A stretch of DNA of 34,234 bases from Gilvimarinus agarilyticus (GCF_000832015.1 NZ_JXCJ01000001.1:1886268-1920501), one strand, 5' to 3'. Counted from the first letter of the stretch, positions 26,150-34,234 are shown. Notes: generated from the sequence alone by a model not told the origin. Made by a program: numbers and translations.

Positions 26150-28354
26150 CTAGCGGTATGTCTCTGGCCGCTTGGCCGACATTCCCGGGCTACGCGCGGG
26201 AAACTCGATCATAAAGCATACCCCATCGGCGGTATTGTGGGCCCGGGCCCGACCGTGATGGGCGTGTGCAATCAGCTCGACAATATAAAGGCCCAGGCCC
26301 AAGTGTACCCGGCTGGGCTGACCACTGGGGTTGACGCCGCTTGGGCCGCTGCGCAAAGACGTGAGTGAATTAAACAGCCGTCCCTCCAGCTCGGGGGGTA
26401 AGCCCGGCCCCTGATTACATACGCTAAGGCGATAGCTAAGGCCAAGCTCGTCATCCTGACACACTTGCAGCTGTAATTCGATGGTCGTGTCAGCCGGGCT
26501 AAAGTCCGTAGCGTTGTCGACCAGTTTGTCCAGCAGCTGCACCAGCAACTCGGGGGTAGCAAGGCTCTGATAGGCGCCTGTGCTGGCAGGCGAAATGGTT
26601 GCCGTAAAACGGTGGTTTGGGTAGGCGCTGTGGTAGGCGGCGGCCATGTCGTTAACCAGTTCGGCCAAGTCGATGACCTCAGGCTCGCTGGCTTTAATGC
26701 TCGCCTCAACCCGGTCGGCCTCGCTCATGGCGGTAATGATCGCGCTCAATCGTTCACTGCCGAGCCGGGCCCGCTCGAGGTACACCATTAGCGGCTCGTC
26801 GCTCGCTCGCGGCGTGTCGACGTTGGCAGCCATGTTGTCCAGCGACGAGCGCACAATGGCCAGAGGCGTACGCAACTCGTGAGATAACTTGCCGGTTAAA
26901 CTTTTTAAATAATCGGTATGGCCGTGAACCTGGGTGAGCAACGTGCGGTATTGGCCCGACAAATCGGCCAGCTCGTCGTTTAGGCGGTAGTGTGGCCACT
27001 GTTTAAGTGCTTGTGGTAGCGGCAGTGATTGAGCCTCGTTGGCGGCGCGCGATAGCCGGCGAATACGCGCCGAAAGCCAACTGGCGTACCCCACTAATAC
27101 GATGATCAGCAGTGCGCCACTGATGGCGCTGATCCACGTTAGGCGCGCGAGAGCGCTAGAGCCTAACCCTTGCCAAGGCTGCAGACGTTGCTCGATTACC
27201 ACGGCACCGGCCAGCTGAGACTCTACCGCGCCGGCACTGGGCCAATCTAAGTACAAAGGCGCCGCCACGCTGGCGATATCGTCATTGCCGTTGCGGTACC
27301 AGTGGTAATCGACAGTACCATTTAGCGCAGCCGCCGCAGGCCCCTGCTGTAAACGCCCGCTGTGGCTCGGCTGCCAGGGGGGCAGGGCGTCGCGATTACC
27401 GGCAAAGTCTAATAGCCACTGCAGCAGCGGTTGGCGGCTTGGGGTTACGGCGTCCAGTTGGCCGGCTTGCGCAACCTGCCACCCTTGCCGGTCGGTAACC
27501 CACAGGCGCATGCCGGGGCGGGCAAACACGCTAAGGGCGTCGCCCAAAAGGGGTTGCTGCTGGATTAAACGGCCCTCGGTGCCCGGTAATACGCCCACAT
27601 CCGGGCCGCCTGCCACCTCGGCCCAAGGGCTGGCGGTTCCTGCGGCACGCCGCTTGGCGCCTGACTGCTGAGATATAGCCGATACGGCAAAGCCCTCGCT
27701 TGCCATGGTCAGTGGCATACGCAACTCTACCTGGTAACCCTCGCCAGTTTCGCGCCAAAAGCCGCGAATGCGGTAATCCGTTTGCCGTTGTCCAACCGAG
27801 TCGCGGTACACCGCCTCGATACGTCCGGGCGCCTGCGCCCGAATGGCGTAGTAGCGGCTTCCCCGTAATTTTTGTTGATTGGCGATAATTAAATGATCGC
27901 CACTGGCGAGGTGAGTGCTGCCGCTGTGGTGAAAGCGGCGCTCGTGGTCGGTGACCTCGGCCAATATAAATAAGCTGTCACCGTAAACACCTGTGGATAG
28001 CTTAAATGTAAGGCTATCGTCAGTTGCTGTATTTACGTCACTGGTAAACAGCCGGGGTGTTAACGCGAGCACCTGCCAGTCTTGTCCGTCACCATCCACC
28101 ATCGGTGGTGACGTCAGTGTGTGGGCGTAGATTTCCAGGTCGGCGTCAAGGCTTGCGCGATTGCTAAGCTGGGCGTTATCCAGCAGTGCGGTGTCGGCCC
28201 CTAAGCGGGCGGCGACAGCCTCGGCGGTGGCGCTAAGGGCGCGAATCTGTCCCTCGCGCAGTAAGCGGTCAAACACTTGCAGATACTGTCCTAGCGCCCA
28301 GGGCAGCACTAACGCGATTAAGCTAATTAAAGCCAGTTGGCGACGAAGCTTCAC
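26150..28354 (-). CDS. pdsS: Sensor histidine kinase, dedicated-sortase-system type (PdsS-like)
   Basis: A 734-residue membrane kinase. The first TM helix is at about residues 7-25. A large periplasmic region (about 26-400) includes a CBM9-like section from VDGDGQDWQVL through GDSLFILAEVTDHE to GEGYQVELRMPL. A second TM helix lies at about 408-428, followed by a linker/HAMP. HisKA has His492 in KLSHELRTPL, and the HATPase domain has DKLVDNATDF, NQGPGLPPE and HLGLGLYIVE. The architecture and N-terminal LRRQLALISLIALVLPWA resemble TIGR03785, the kinase of the proteobacterial dedicated sortase system. It starts with GTG overlapping the regulator stop (GTGA), so the two are translationally coupled. 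The ligand is unknown. Confidence 0.85.
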   Translation of the reverse strand: MKLRRQLALISLIALVLPWALGQYLQVFDRLLREGQIRALSATAEAVAARLGADTALLDNAQLSNRASLDADLEIYAHTLTSPPMVDGDGQDWQVLALTPRLFTSDVNTATDDSLTFKLSTGVYGDSLFILAEVTDHERRFHHSGSTHLASGDHLIIANQQKLRGSRYYAIRAQAPGRIEAVYRDSVGQRQTDYRIRGFWRETGEGYQVELRMPLTMASEGFAVSAISQQSGAKRRAAGTASPWAEVAGGPDVGVLPGTEGRLIQQQPLLGDALSVFARPGMRLWVTDRQGWQVAQAGQLDAVTPSRQPLLQWLLDFAGNRDALPPWQPSHSGRLQQGPAAAALNGTVDYHWYRNGNDDIASVAAPLYLDWPSAGAVESQLAGAVVIEQRLQPWQGLGSSALARLTWISAISGALLIIVLVGYASWLSARIRRLSRAANEAQSLPLPQALKQWPHYRLNDELADLSGQYRTLLTQVHGHTDYLKSLTGKLSHELRTPLAIVRSSLDNMAANVDTPRASDEPLMVYLERARLGSERLSAIITAMSEADRVEASIKASEPEVIDLAELVNDMAAAYHSAYPNHRFTATISPASTGAYQSLATPELLVQLLDKLVDNATDFSPADTTIELQLQVCQDDELGLSYRLSVCNQGPGLPPELEGRLFNSLTSLRSGPSGVNPSGQPSRVHLGLGLYIVELIAHAHHGRARAHNTADGVCFMIEFPARSPGMSAKRPETYR

Positions 28355-29046
28355 GGCGCCTCGCGCCAGCGATAGCCCATGCCGTAGGCGGTCTGTATCC
28401 GGTCAAACGAATCATCGCATTGGCTAAACTTACGCCGAATGCGCTTAATGTGCGAGGTGATGGTGTTGTCATCCAGCACCACGTTGGCGGCATCCATTAA
28501 CTGCTGGCGGTTTTTAACATGTCCCGGGTGCAGCGCCAGTGAGTGTAAAATCCAAAACTCGGTGACGGTTAAATCGATGGGCTGCTCGCGCCAGTGCACA
28601 CTCATGCGCGAGGTGTTAATACGCAGCTCACCGCGGGTTAGGGTGTCGTCGGCGCGGGCCGGCTGACGCAGAGCATCGATACGCCGAAACAGCGCATTGA
28701 TGCGTGCCAGCATATGCGCCTGACCGATGTCTTTGGTGAGGTAGTCATCGGCGCCAAGGCGTAGCCCCGAGATCACATCAAACTCATCGCTGCGGGCGGT
28801 TAAAAAAACGATGGGCAGTTCGGGCGCGCGACTGCGCAGCTCGCGGCACAACTCAAAGCCGCCTTCTACGTCGTCTCCCAGGCCCACATCAATGATGGCT
28901 AAATCCGGTAGGGCTTGGTTAAAGGCCGCCACGGCACTGGGGCGATTTAAGTAGTGGTTAACGCGATAGCCAAGTCGCGTTAAGGCATCGCGGTAGTTAT
29001 CGGCGATGGCCTGTTCGTCTTCTACAATGGCGATGGTGCGGGCCAT
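28351..29046 (-). CDS. pdsR: OmpR-family response regulator, dedicated-sortase-system type (PdsR-like)
   Basis: A 231-residue regulator. The receiver domain has the acidic pair Asp10-Glu11, phosphoacceptor Asp53 in LAIIDVGLGDD and the conserved Lys in DDYLTKD. The C-terminal winged helix includes LTVTEFWILHSL and NTITSHIKRIRRKF. The stretches GLGDDVEGGFELCRELRS and FDVISGLRLGADDYLTKDI closely resemble TIGR03787, the response regulator of the proteobacterial dedicated sortase system. It is phosphorylated by the kinase encoded immediately downstream. It is divergent from the DUF3592/MORN operon across 107 bp containing an inverted repeat, so those genes are plausible targets. Confidence 0.88.
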   Translation of the reverse strand: MARTIAIVEDEQAIADNYRDALTRLGYRVNHYLNRPSAVAAFNQALPDLAIIDVGLGDDVEGGFELCRELRSRAPELPIVFLTARSDEFDVISGLRLGADDYLTKDIGQAHMLARINALFRRIDALRQPARADDTLTRGELRINTSRMSVHWREQPIDLTVTEFWILHSLALHPGHVKNRQQLMDAANVVLDDNTITSHIKRIRRKFSQCDDSFDRIQTAYGMGYRWREAP

Positions 29047-29114
29047 GGGGGTCTCGCAGAGTTAAGGCCCGCCGATGCGGCAGGCAGCAGATAAACTATC
29101 GTGGCGAAAGATGG

Positions 29115-29134
29115 TATCTTAAAAACCTAAGATA
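29115..29134. promoter_or_regulatory. Inverted repeat between pdsR and the DUF3592 operon
   Basis: TATCTTA-AAAACC-TAAGATA has perfect 7-bp arms over 20 bp, in the 107-bp divergent gap. It ends 19 bp before the DUF3592 ATG and just before its AAGGA. It may be a regulator site or part of the promoter; OmpR-type regulators more often use direct repeats, so PdsR binding is not assured. Confidence 0.4.
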
Positions 29135-29153
29135 ATACAAAAAAGGACCTGGC

Positions 29154-30908
29154 ATGACTCAGGGGGAAACGTACGTACAGGCCAATATCAAGGCATCTGG
29201 AAGCGTCTGGAAACGTATAAAAAAACGTTGGCTGGGGATGCTGTTTGGCCTGCCGTTTGCCGCCGTAGGGATAGGTATGGCGTTGTTTGGGGTGTTGCCT
29301 CAGTTTATCGATTGGCAACAAATGAAGCAGTGGCAAGCGGTGCCGGCGCAGCTGAGCCGGGCAGAACTAAAAGTCAGCCACGGCGACGACTCGACTACTT
29401 ACAAGGCCACGGCCAGTTACCGTTACGAGTATCAGGGGTTAAGCTACAGTGGCGAGCGAGTATCTATTGATGATTCATTCGATAATATAGGCGATTTTAA
29501 TTACGCCCTTGGCCGCAGGCTGGAGCGCGCCGCCGCCAGTAACAGCCCGGTAACGGCTTATGTGAACCCGGCCGAACCTTCAAGCGCTGTGTTAAATCGC
29601 GACCTGCGGCCAGAGAAGATCGGTTTTAAGATGATTTTTGTGGTGCTATTTGGTGGGGTGGGCATTGGTATTATTGCGTATTTATTATTGGCCCCTGTGG
29701 ATGAGATAGAAGGCGCCGTAGCTGGCGATAAGCCCTGGCTAACTCGCCGCCGCTGGGCCAGTGCCACCATCAAAAGCAGCGGCAAAACCATCATGATTTT
29801 TGCCTGGTGTTTTGCCGCTTTCTGGAATGCGATTGCCATCCCCACCGGCATTAATTGCATCGTCGAATTTTTAGATGGCAATACAGTGGCGCTGGTTGGC
29901 CTGCTATTCCCGCTGGTGGGGGCAGGCATGGTATTTTGGGCGGTAAAGGAGACGGCCAAGTGGCGCCGCTTTGGGCCGGCGCCGTTGCAGCTCGACCCAT
30001 ACCCTGGCGCTATTGGCGGGCAGTTTGGCGGCACCATTGATGTAAATTTACCTTACGATCCGGCTCACGCTTTTAAGGTCACCCTGCAGTGCCTTGAGAG
30101 TTATTACACGGGCTCGGGAAAAGATCGCAAGCGCCGCGAAAACTGCGTTTGGCAGCGCGAGGGGTATGCCCATACCCAGCGCAGCAGTCACGGAACACTG
30201 TTGGAGCTTTTATTTGATGTGGCGGCCGGGCTCCCCGAGTCGGAGCCGGAAGCTAATCGCTATCACCTGTGGCGCTTAAACGTTGAGGCTGAGCTACCCG
30301 GGGTAGACTTCGATCGCAGTTACGAGGTGCCGGTGTTTGCGACCGGTGCAAGCGCTGCCGAGGTGCGTAACGCCAGTGAGCAGCACGAGCAAGCGTTGCA
30401 AGAGCGCGAGCGATTACTCGACAGCGCGCTGGATATTCAGCAAATACCTGGCGGCATTGCGATGCATTACCCAGCATTTAAAAGTGCCAGTGCTAAGGTG
30501 GTGGGTATTATATTTGGTGCGGTTAGTTTTACCGCTGGTTACTTTATCGATGCGGCTTTTATGGGGCCACTGTTTATGGGCATCGGCGCGGTGGTGGTAC
30601 TGCCTTGTTTGTACTTTTTGCTTACCAGCCTTGATGTGACGTTTAATCGCCAGCAATTGATTACGCAGCGCAAATTATTTGGCATCACTTTGACCAGTAC
30701 TCGCGTGGCCCGCTCAGAGCTAACCCACCTAGGTATTGCCGAGAGCTACTCCAGCCAGAGCGGTAACAACCATGCGACTTACTACAAGGTGCAAGCTCAC
30801 CGGCGCCACGGTAGGGCTGTGACCATAGGTTACAGTTTTAAAAGCGAGGCAGTAGCCAAGCAAGCGTTGGAATCAATCAGTTTATTAACCGGAGTGCCCG
30901 AAGCATGA
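29154..30908 (+). CDS. DUF3592-domain inner-membrane protein
   Basis: A 584-residue protein with five or more hydrophobic segments, at about residues 28-50, 160-182, 206-228, 238-262 and 450-505. Between the first two lies a DUF3592-type extracytoplasmic domain: a WQAVPAQLSRAEL opening, YRYEYQGLSYSG and the closing VTAYVNPAEPSSAVL. A large soluble region at about 275-450 contains a basic stretch KDRKRRENC. A further PH-like section near the C-terminus follows the last TM pair (FNRQQLITQRKLFG). Function is unknown. The ATG has AAGGA seven bases upstream, and the stop overlaps the next gene by four bases (ATGA). Confidence 0.75.
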   Translation: MTQGETYVQANIKASGSVWKRIKKRWLGMLFGLPFAAVGIGMALFGVLPQFIDWQQMKQWQAVPAQLSRAELKVSHGDDSTTYKATASYRYEYQGLSYSGERVSIDDSFDNIGDFNYALGRRLERAAASNSPVTAYVNPAEPSSAVLNRDLRPEKIGFKMIFVVLFGGVGIGIIAYLLLAPVDEIEGAVAGDKPWLTRRRWASATIKSSGKTIMIFAWCFAAFWNAIAIPTGINCIVEFLDGNTVALVGLLFPLVGAGMVFWAVKETAKWRRFGPAPLQLDPYPGAIGGQFGGTIDVNLPYDPAHAFKVTLQCLESYYTGSGKDRKRRENCVWQREGYAHTQRSSHGTLLELLFDVAAGLPESEPEANRYHLWRLNVEAELPGVDFDRSYEVPVFATGASAAEVRNASEQHEQALQERERLLDSALDIQQIPGGIAMHYPAFKSASAKVVGIIFGAVSFTAGYFIDAAFMGPLFMGIGAVVVLPCLYFLLTSLDVTFNRQQLITQRKLFGITLTSTRVARSELTHLGIAESYSSQSGNNHATYYKVQAHRRHGRAVTIGYSFKSEAVAKQALESISLLTGVPEA

Positions 30909-32353
30909 ATCTAAGTATTAGCTGGCCGTTATGGTTGTTGTGCGTTTTGCTCAGCGCCGGTTGCGTCTCGGCCGATACCATAGAGCAGCCGCTAACCTTG
31001 CCCGATGGCTCGCGCTACAGCGGTGAACTACGCGAAGGCTTGCTCAGCGGTGAAGGGCGACTTGAGTGGCCGAACGGCGATGCCTACGAGGGCGAGTTTG
31101 CTAACGGAATGATGCATGGTAAAGGCACATTAAGCATGGCAACGGGTGATATTTACCAGGGCGATTTTATCGCGGGCCGTTTTACCGGCGAGGGCAGCGA
31201 TACCGGTAGCGACGGGACGGAGTATCAAGGTGAGTTTGTCGACTACGACTTTACCGGTGAAGGGCAGCTAACCACGGCCGATGGTGATATTTATATCGGT
31301 GATTTTACGGCGGGGGTACTCGACGGGCAGGGGACTTTTACCGGCACCGATGGCAGTTACTACGCCGGTGAATTCGTCGACGGAGCCTACGAAGGCTACG
31401 GTATCTGGCACAACGATCAATGGCGTTACACCGGCGAATTTGCCATGGGCTACTTCGACGGTTTTGGCGAACGAGTGGATGTGGCCAGCGGCGAGGTGAT
31501 GGAGTCCGGCGAGTGGCAGTTTGGACAGTTTGTGGGTGAGCGCGAGCCGGTAAATAAAGCCGAGCGCCGGCGCCAGCAGTTGGCTATCGAGAATGCGCTG
31601 TTTAATCAGCCTGAACGACTGCGCGAAACGCTCAATACATTGGCGCCGTCCGAGCCCGGCCAGGTTGATTTGTTTGCTTTAATTGGCGCGGGCGACGGCA
31701 CGCAAAAAGTGTTCTCACTTGAGTCGCAAACCATTGCCGGTTTCCTCCAGCATGAGCTTGTGGCCCCGGGGCACTTAATAACATTAAGCAACTTTCCGGG
31801 CACGATGGATTCTGAGCCGTTACTTACTTTAAGCAACTTACAGCAGGCGGTGCAAGCGCTGGCCGAGCGTATGCAGCCCGAGGATGTACTGCTGCTGTAT
31901 TTAACCAGCCACGGCTCGGCCGAGCACGAATTTGCGCTCGATGCGCCGGGCCACCGATTTGTGGGTATCACCCCGCAGGACTTGGTTGATGCCTTAACGC
32001 CGCTGGCGGATAATCCCAAGGTGCTCATGGTATCGGCCTGCTACTCCGGCGGTTTTATCGAGGCGTTAAAGGCGCCACAGCACCTGGTAATGACCGCTGC
32101 CCGCGCCGATCGCACCAGCTTTGGCTGTGGCGATGCTGACACCATGACCTACTTTGGTCGCGCCTACTTTGAAAAAGCACTGCCCGATAGTGCCAGCTTT
32201 ATCGAGGCGTTTAGCGCGGCGCAAAAGTATATTGAAACTTGGGAGGACGAGCAGGACGTTGAGCACTCCGAGCCGCAGATATTTGTTGGGGCTGAGGTGG
32301 AGGCGGCACTGAATACCTTGGGGAAGAGCCCTGCAACCGATCACGCCCATTAA
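30905..32353 (+). CDS. Lipoprotein with MORN repeats fused to a C13 (legumain/caspase-like) peptidase domain
   Basis: A 482-residue lipoprotein (lipobox LSAGC near residue 20). About seven MORN repeats follow at residues 34-215, with forms such as YEGEFANGMMHGKGTL and YAGEFVDGAYEGYGIW. A helical linker (about 215-250) leads to a peptidase domain of clan CD/C13 type with the dyad His336 in LLLYLTSHGSAEHEF and Cys379 in VLMVSACYSGGFIEAL. Clan CD enzymes cleave after specific residues, often Asn, Asp, Arg or Lys. Here the enzyme would face the periplasm or the cell surface, held by the lipid. It overlaps DUF3592 upstream (ATGA) and the downstream frame (TAATG), so the three genes are tightly coupled. 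The substrate is unknown. Confidence 0.85.
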   Translation: MNLSISWPLWLLCVLLSAGCVSADTIEQPLTLPDGSRYSGELREGLLSGEGRLEWPNGDAYEGEFANGMMHGKGTLSMATGDIYQGDFIAGRFTGEGSDTGSDGTEYQGEFVDYDFTGEGQLTTADGDIYIGDFTAGVLDGQGTFTGTDGSYYAGEFVDGAYEGYGIWHNDQWRYTGEFAMGYFDGFGERVDVASGEVMESGEWQFGQFVGEREPVNKAERRRQQLAIENALFNQPERLRETLNTLAPSEPGQVDLFALIGAGDGTQKVFSLESQTIAGFLQHELVAPGHLITLSNFPGTMDSEPLLTLSNLQQAVQALAERMQPEDVLLLYLTSHGSAEHEFALDAPGHRFVGITPQDLVDALTPLADNPKVLMVSACYSGGFIEALKAPQHLVMTAARADRTSFGCGDADTMTYFGRAYFEKALPDSASFIEAFSAAQKYIETWEDEQDVEHSEPQIFVGAEVEAALNTLGKSPATDHAH

Positions 32354-32367
32354 TGTTGGGAGCTACC

Positions 32368-33207
32368 ATGAAAGCGCTGATACCACTAATTTGTGCGTAT
32401 GCCACTTTATTCGTGCAAAGTAGCCATGCCGAACAAACGGGTTGGATTCTTATCGACGACTTTGAATCCCCGCATGCGTTGAGCCACTGGAGTAAGGCTG
32501 ACACCGACAACGAGACACAGCCGTACGTACAAAGCCCTCAGGTCACCGAGCGGCGTATTGAATTGTTAGGTAAAGAAAAGAACGCTTACTTGCTCAAGAA
32601 GCCCGCGGCCGAGGGCGTTGTCGGTAATCGCAAAGCGCTTACCTTTACACGTTTACCTCGTGAGGTAAACGTGGGCGAAACATACACCTTCTATACCCGT
32701 ATTCAGGTAGAGTCTTTCCCCAATAATCATGCTTTTGGTATCAGTAATCTGAGTGCCGAAGAAATTAAAAAGCATGACTACAACGCTTTTGAGCCCACTT
32801 TACGCGTGACCGATAAAACGGAGTCTTCTGGGCTCGTCAATACCGGGGCATTAATGGTGAAAGTGGGTGCCGGTTACGCCAATATTATCGATCCCGTTCG
32901 TGCCGAAGAGGCCAAACCCCTTGAGCCTGGCACTTGGTATGAAATCTGGTATGTGGTGAACAACGCCCCTCAGAATCTGGGTGGCCAGAGCTACGATGTA
33001 TTTGTCAGAGGTGGCGAATTTCTTCAGCAGACGCAGGTTTACCGCCAGGCCGACTTTCGCATGAAGCGTGAAGCACCATTAACGCACTTTTTGATGAACT
33101 GTAATACCGGCCCCCGTGGCGCACCCTATGGTAACGGCGGGTTGATGTACGACGACTTGTACATGAGCGCCGGAGTGAATTTATTGACCCCCAAGCCCGC
33201 TCATTAA
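32368..33207 (+). CDS. Secreted protein of unknown function, lectin-like beta-sandwich candidate
   Basis: About 279 residues from the ATG at 32368, which has GGGAG five bases upstream. An ATG at 32353 overlapping the previous stop would add five residues. A signal peptide ends at QSSHA. The mature part opens WILIDDFESPHALSHWSK, contains GVVGNRKALTFTRLP, ETYTFYTRIQVESFPNNHAFG and PGTWYEIWYVVNNA, and ends GGLMYDDLYMSAG. This is the layout of concanavalin-like secreted domains found in carbohydrate-active gene neighbourhoods of marine bacteria. I cannot name a family or an activity. It is the third gene of the DUF3592/MORN-C13 operon and may be a ligand or substrate of that system. Confidence 0.7.
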   Translation: MKALIPLICAYATLFVQSSHAEQTGWILIDDFESPHALSHWSKADTDNETQPYVQSPQVTERRIELLGKEKNAYLLKKPAAEGVVGNRKALTFTRLPREVNVGETYTFYTRIQVESFPNNHAFGISNLSAEEIKKHDYNAFEPTLRVTDKTESSGLVNTGALMVKVGAGYANIIDPVRAEEAKPLEPGTWYEIWYVVNNAPQNLGGQSYDVFVRGGEFLQQTQVYRQADFRMKREAPLTHFLMNCNTGPRGAPYGNGGLMYDDLYMSAGVNLLTPKPAH

Positions 33208-33225
33208 TGCAAGCGAATAGGGGCG

Positions 33226-33258
33226 CTTCTGTTTTCGGTAATAGCGAGGCAACAGAAG
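33226..33258 (+). terminator. Possible weak terminator after the MORN/C13 operon
   Basis: CTTCTGTT and AACAGAAG form an 8-bp stem with a 17-base loop, 18 bp after the last stop. The following GGCGTTTC has only a short T run, so Rho-independent activity is doubtful. Confidence 0.35.
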
Positions 33259-33371
33259 GGCGTTTCAACAACATAGTGACACGCTCGAATTGCTGCCAGA
33301 ATACTCGATCTGTAAGCCAGTATTAAGTTGGGGGGCGGTAGGGCCTGAGTTTTGACTGGGGCGCCTGTTCG

Positions 33372-34031
33372 CTAGGGCGCGTTCCGCTGCGAGGGTGCTG
33401 TTTTAAAATCTCCCACCAGCTTATGTGGGTCTGCTTTGGTTCGCTGAACCTGTGTGGCCTCGGCCCACCACACTAACTGACTTAGCGTTCGCGCAAAATA
33501 ATGAAACCAAGCTTCTTTATCCTCGCCATCTTGCGGCGCCCCGTCGGGCGTAAATACCTCTTGCGCCTTGGGGACGTGCACCATCGCTGAAACCGGCAAG
33601 CAACCCAGCTCAGCCAAATAGGTGCGCATGCCGACTGCCGCGCGCATCCCGCCCCACTGGCCGGCGGAGTAGGTGGCAATAGCACTCGGCTTATACGAAA
33701 ACAAAGAGCTGCCAAAGTGGTTTAATAGGTTAGCCAGCGCCGGGCTCATGGAGTGATTGTACTCAGGGCTGATCATAATAAACCCGTCGGCTGCCTCAAT
33801 TTTGTGCGCCAGTTCATCCAGCCCCGACGGTGCTCTGCCCTTAGCGTAAGCAAAGTGCGGCTTGAATACCGGCTCTAGCGGATAATCCAGGGCGTCTACT
33901 AACTCCACCTCATGCTCACCATAGCGGTTAGCGAAGCATTCAAGTATTGCCGCCGCTACGCGAGCGCCCAAGCGAGCGGGCTTAGGAGGAGTACTGTCGC
34001 GGACTGTGCCCAGAAAAACCAAAAACTTCAT
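33372..34031 (-). CDS. NAD(P)H-dependent FMN reductase (flavodoxin-like fold)
   Basis: A 219-residue cytoplasmic oxidoreductase. The flavin-phosphate loop is FLGTVRDSTPPKPARLG near the N-terminus, and the isoalloxazine-side motif SPEYNHSMSPALANLLNHF lies at about residues 88-106. Both are typical of the NADPH-dependent FMN reductase family. It reduces FMN or quinone- and azo-like electrophiles with NAD(P)H. The start is the ATG at 34031, with AAGGAG seven bases upstream; a longer frame to 34067 lacks one. The 203 bp upstream contain a GACC-N4-GGTT element. It probably acts in oxidative or electrophile stress. Confidence 0.85.
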   Translation of the reverse strand: MKFLVFLGTVRDSTPPKPARLGARVAAAILECFANRYGEHEVELVDALDYPLEPVFKPHFAYAKGRAPSGLDELAHKIEAADGFIMISPEYNHSMSPALANLLNHFGSSLFSYKPSAIATYSAGQWGGMRAAVGMRTYLAELGCLPVSAMVHVPKAQEVFTPDGAPQDGEDKEAWFHYFARTLSQLVWWAEATQVQRTKADPHKLVGDFKTAPSQRNAP

Positions 34032-34078
34032 GGTGAGCTCCTTTTTGGGGTTCGATAGCTCTGTCACGAGTTGAGGGT

Positions 34079-34090
34079 GACCGAACGGTT
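34079..34090. promoter_or_regulatory. Possible TetR-type operator upstream of the FMN reductase
   Basis: GACCGAACGGTT contains a perfect ACCG-AA-CGGT inverted repeat and resembles NemR-like TetR operators (GACC-N4-GGTC) except at one base. It lies about 50 bp upstream of the reductase ATG. The regulator would have to be outside the window. Confidence 0.35.
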
Positions 34091-34234
34091 GTTTTGGTAC
34101 GGCGAATCGCTCAGCCTCGCATTTGAGTTGATATCGGGAGCCGTTGCGATTTAATAGCTTCCGTCAGCGATCTCCGTTGGCCGCGTGTCTTCTGCTAATT
34201 GATGTCCACTGAATCTTTCTCGCCGTCTCTCCAG

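Overview
The window looks like chromosomal DNA of a marine, polysaccharide-degrading gammaproteobacterium of the Cellvibrionaceae type (Saccharophagus / Teredinibacter / Simiduia relatives). This is inferred from gene content: an apparent cellobionate phosphorylase operon, a glucosylglycerate compatible-solute pathway, a two-partner secretion exoprotein, a marine 'dedicated sortase' type two-component system, and moderate-GC codon use. I see no tRNA, rRNA, CRISPR, insertion sequence or phage gene.

Layout. (1) 1-2974: a partial diheme c-type cytochrome lipoprotein runs off the left edge. A roughly 400-bp regulatory gap holds two palindromes and a consensus TATAAT followed by a near-consensus Fur box. 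Next come a 28-codon leader ORF and an LCM-type methyltransferase. (2) 3138-6214: a tight operon of glycerate 3-kinase, glucosyl-3-phosphoglycerate phosphatase and glucosyl-3-phosphoglycerate synthase. (3) 6252-15425: an 'exoprotein island' with two paralogous LuxR-type regulators, divergent from an 1889-aa TpsA exoprotein (duplicated GLUG modules plus MBG repeats) and its TpsB outer-membrane transporter. (4) 15489-19387: a secreted S9 prolyl-oligopeptidase-type peptidase and a GH13_18 phosphorylase best read as glucosylglycerate phosphorylase. (5) 19577-25139: gluconokinase, a divergent GntR-like LacI regulator, a GH94 cellobionate phosphorylase and a GPH-type sugar transporter. Two near-identical 16-bp operators flank the set. 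(6) 25313-26050: maoP and rpsT, housekeeping genes. (7) 26150-29046: a PdsR/PdsS-like response regulator and histidine kinase with a CBM9-like periplasmic domain. (8) 29154-33207: a divergent three-gene envelope operon encoding a DUF3592 membrane protein, a MORN-repeat/C13-peptidase lipoprotein and a secreted protein of unknown function. (9) 33372-34031: an NAD(P)H-dependent FMN reductase.

How the genes may work together. Blocks 2 and 4 could form a glucosylglycerate cycle. GpgS and GpgP make the solute, the phosphorylase cleaves it to glucose-1-phosphate and glycerate, and glycerate kinase returns glycerate to 3-phosphoglycerate. In block 5, cellobionate (an LPMO product of cellulose) is imported and phosphorolysed to glucose-1-phosphate and gluconate, and gluconate is phosphorylated to 6-phosphogluconate, all under one LacI-family repressor. 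Blocks 7 and 8 share a promoter region, and no sortase gene is visible nearby. The MORN/C13 operon is the least understood system here.
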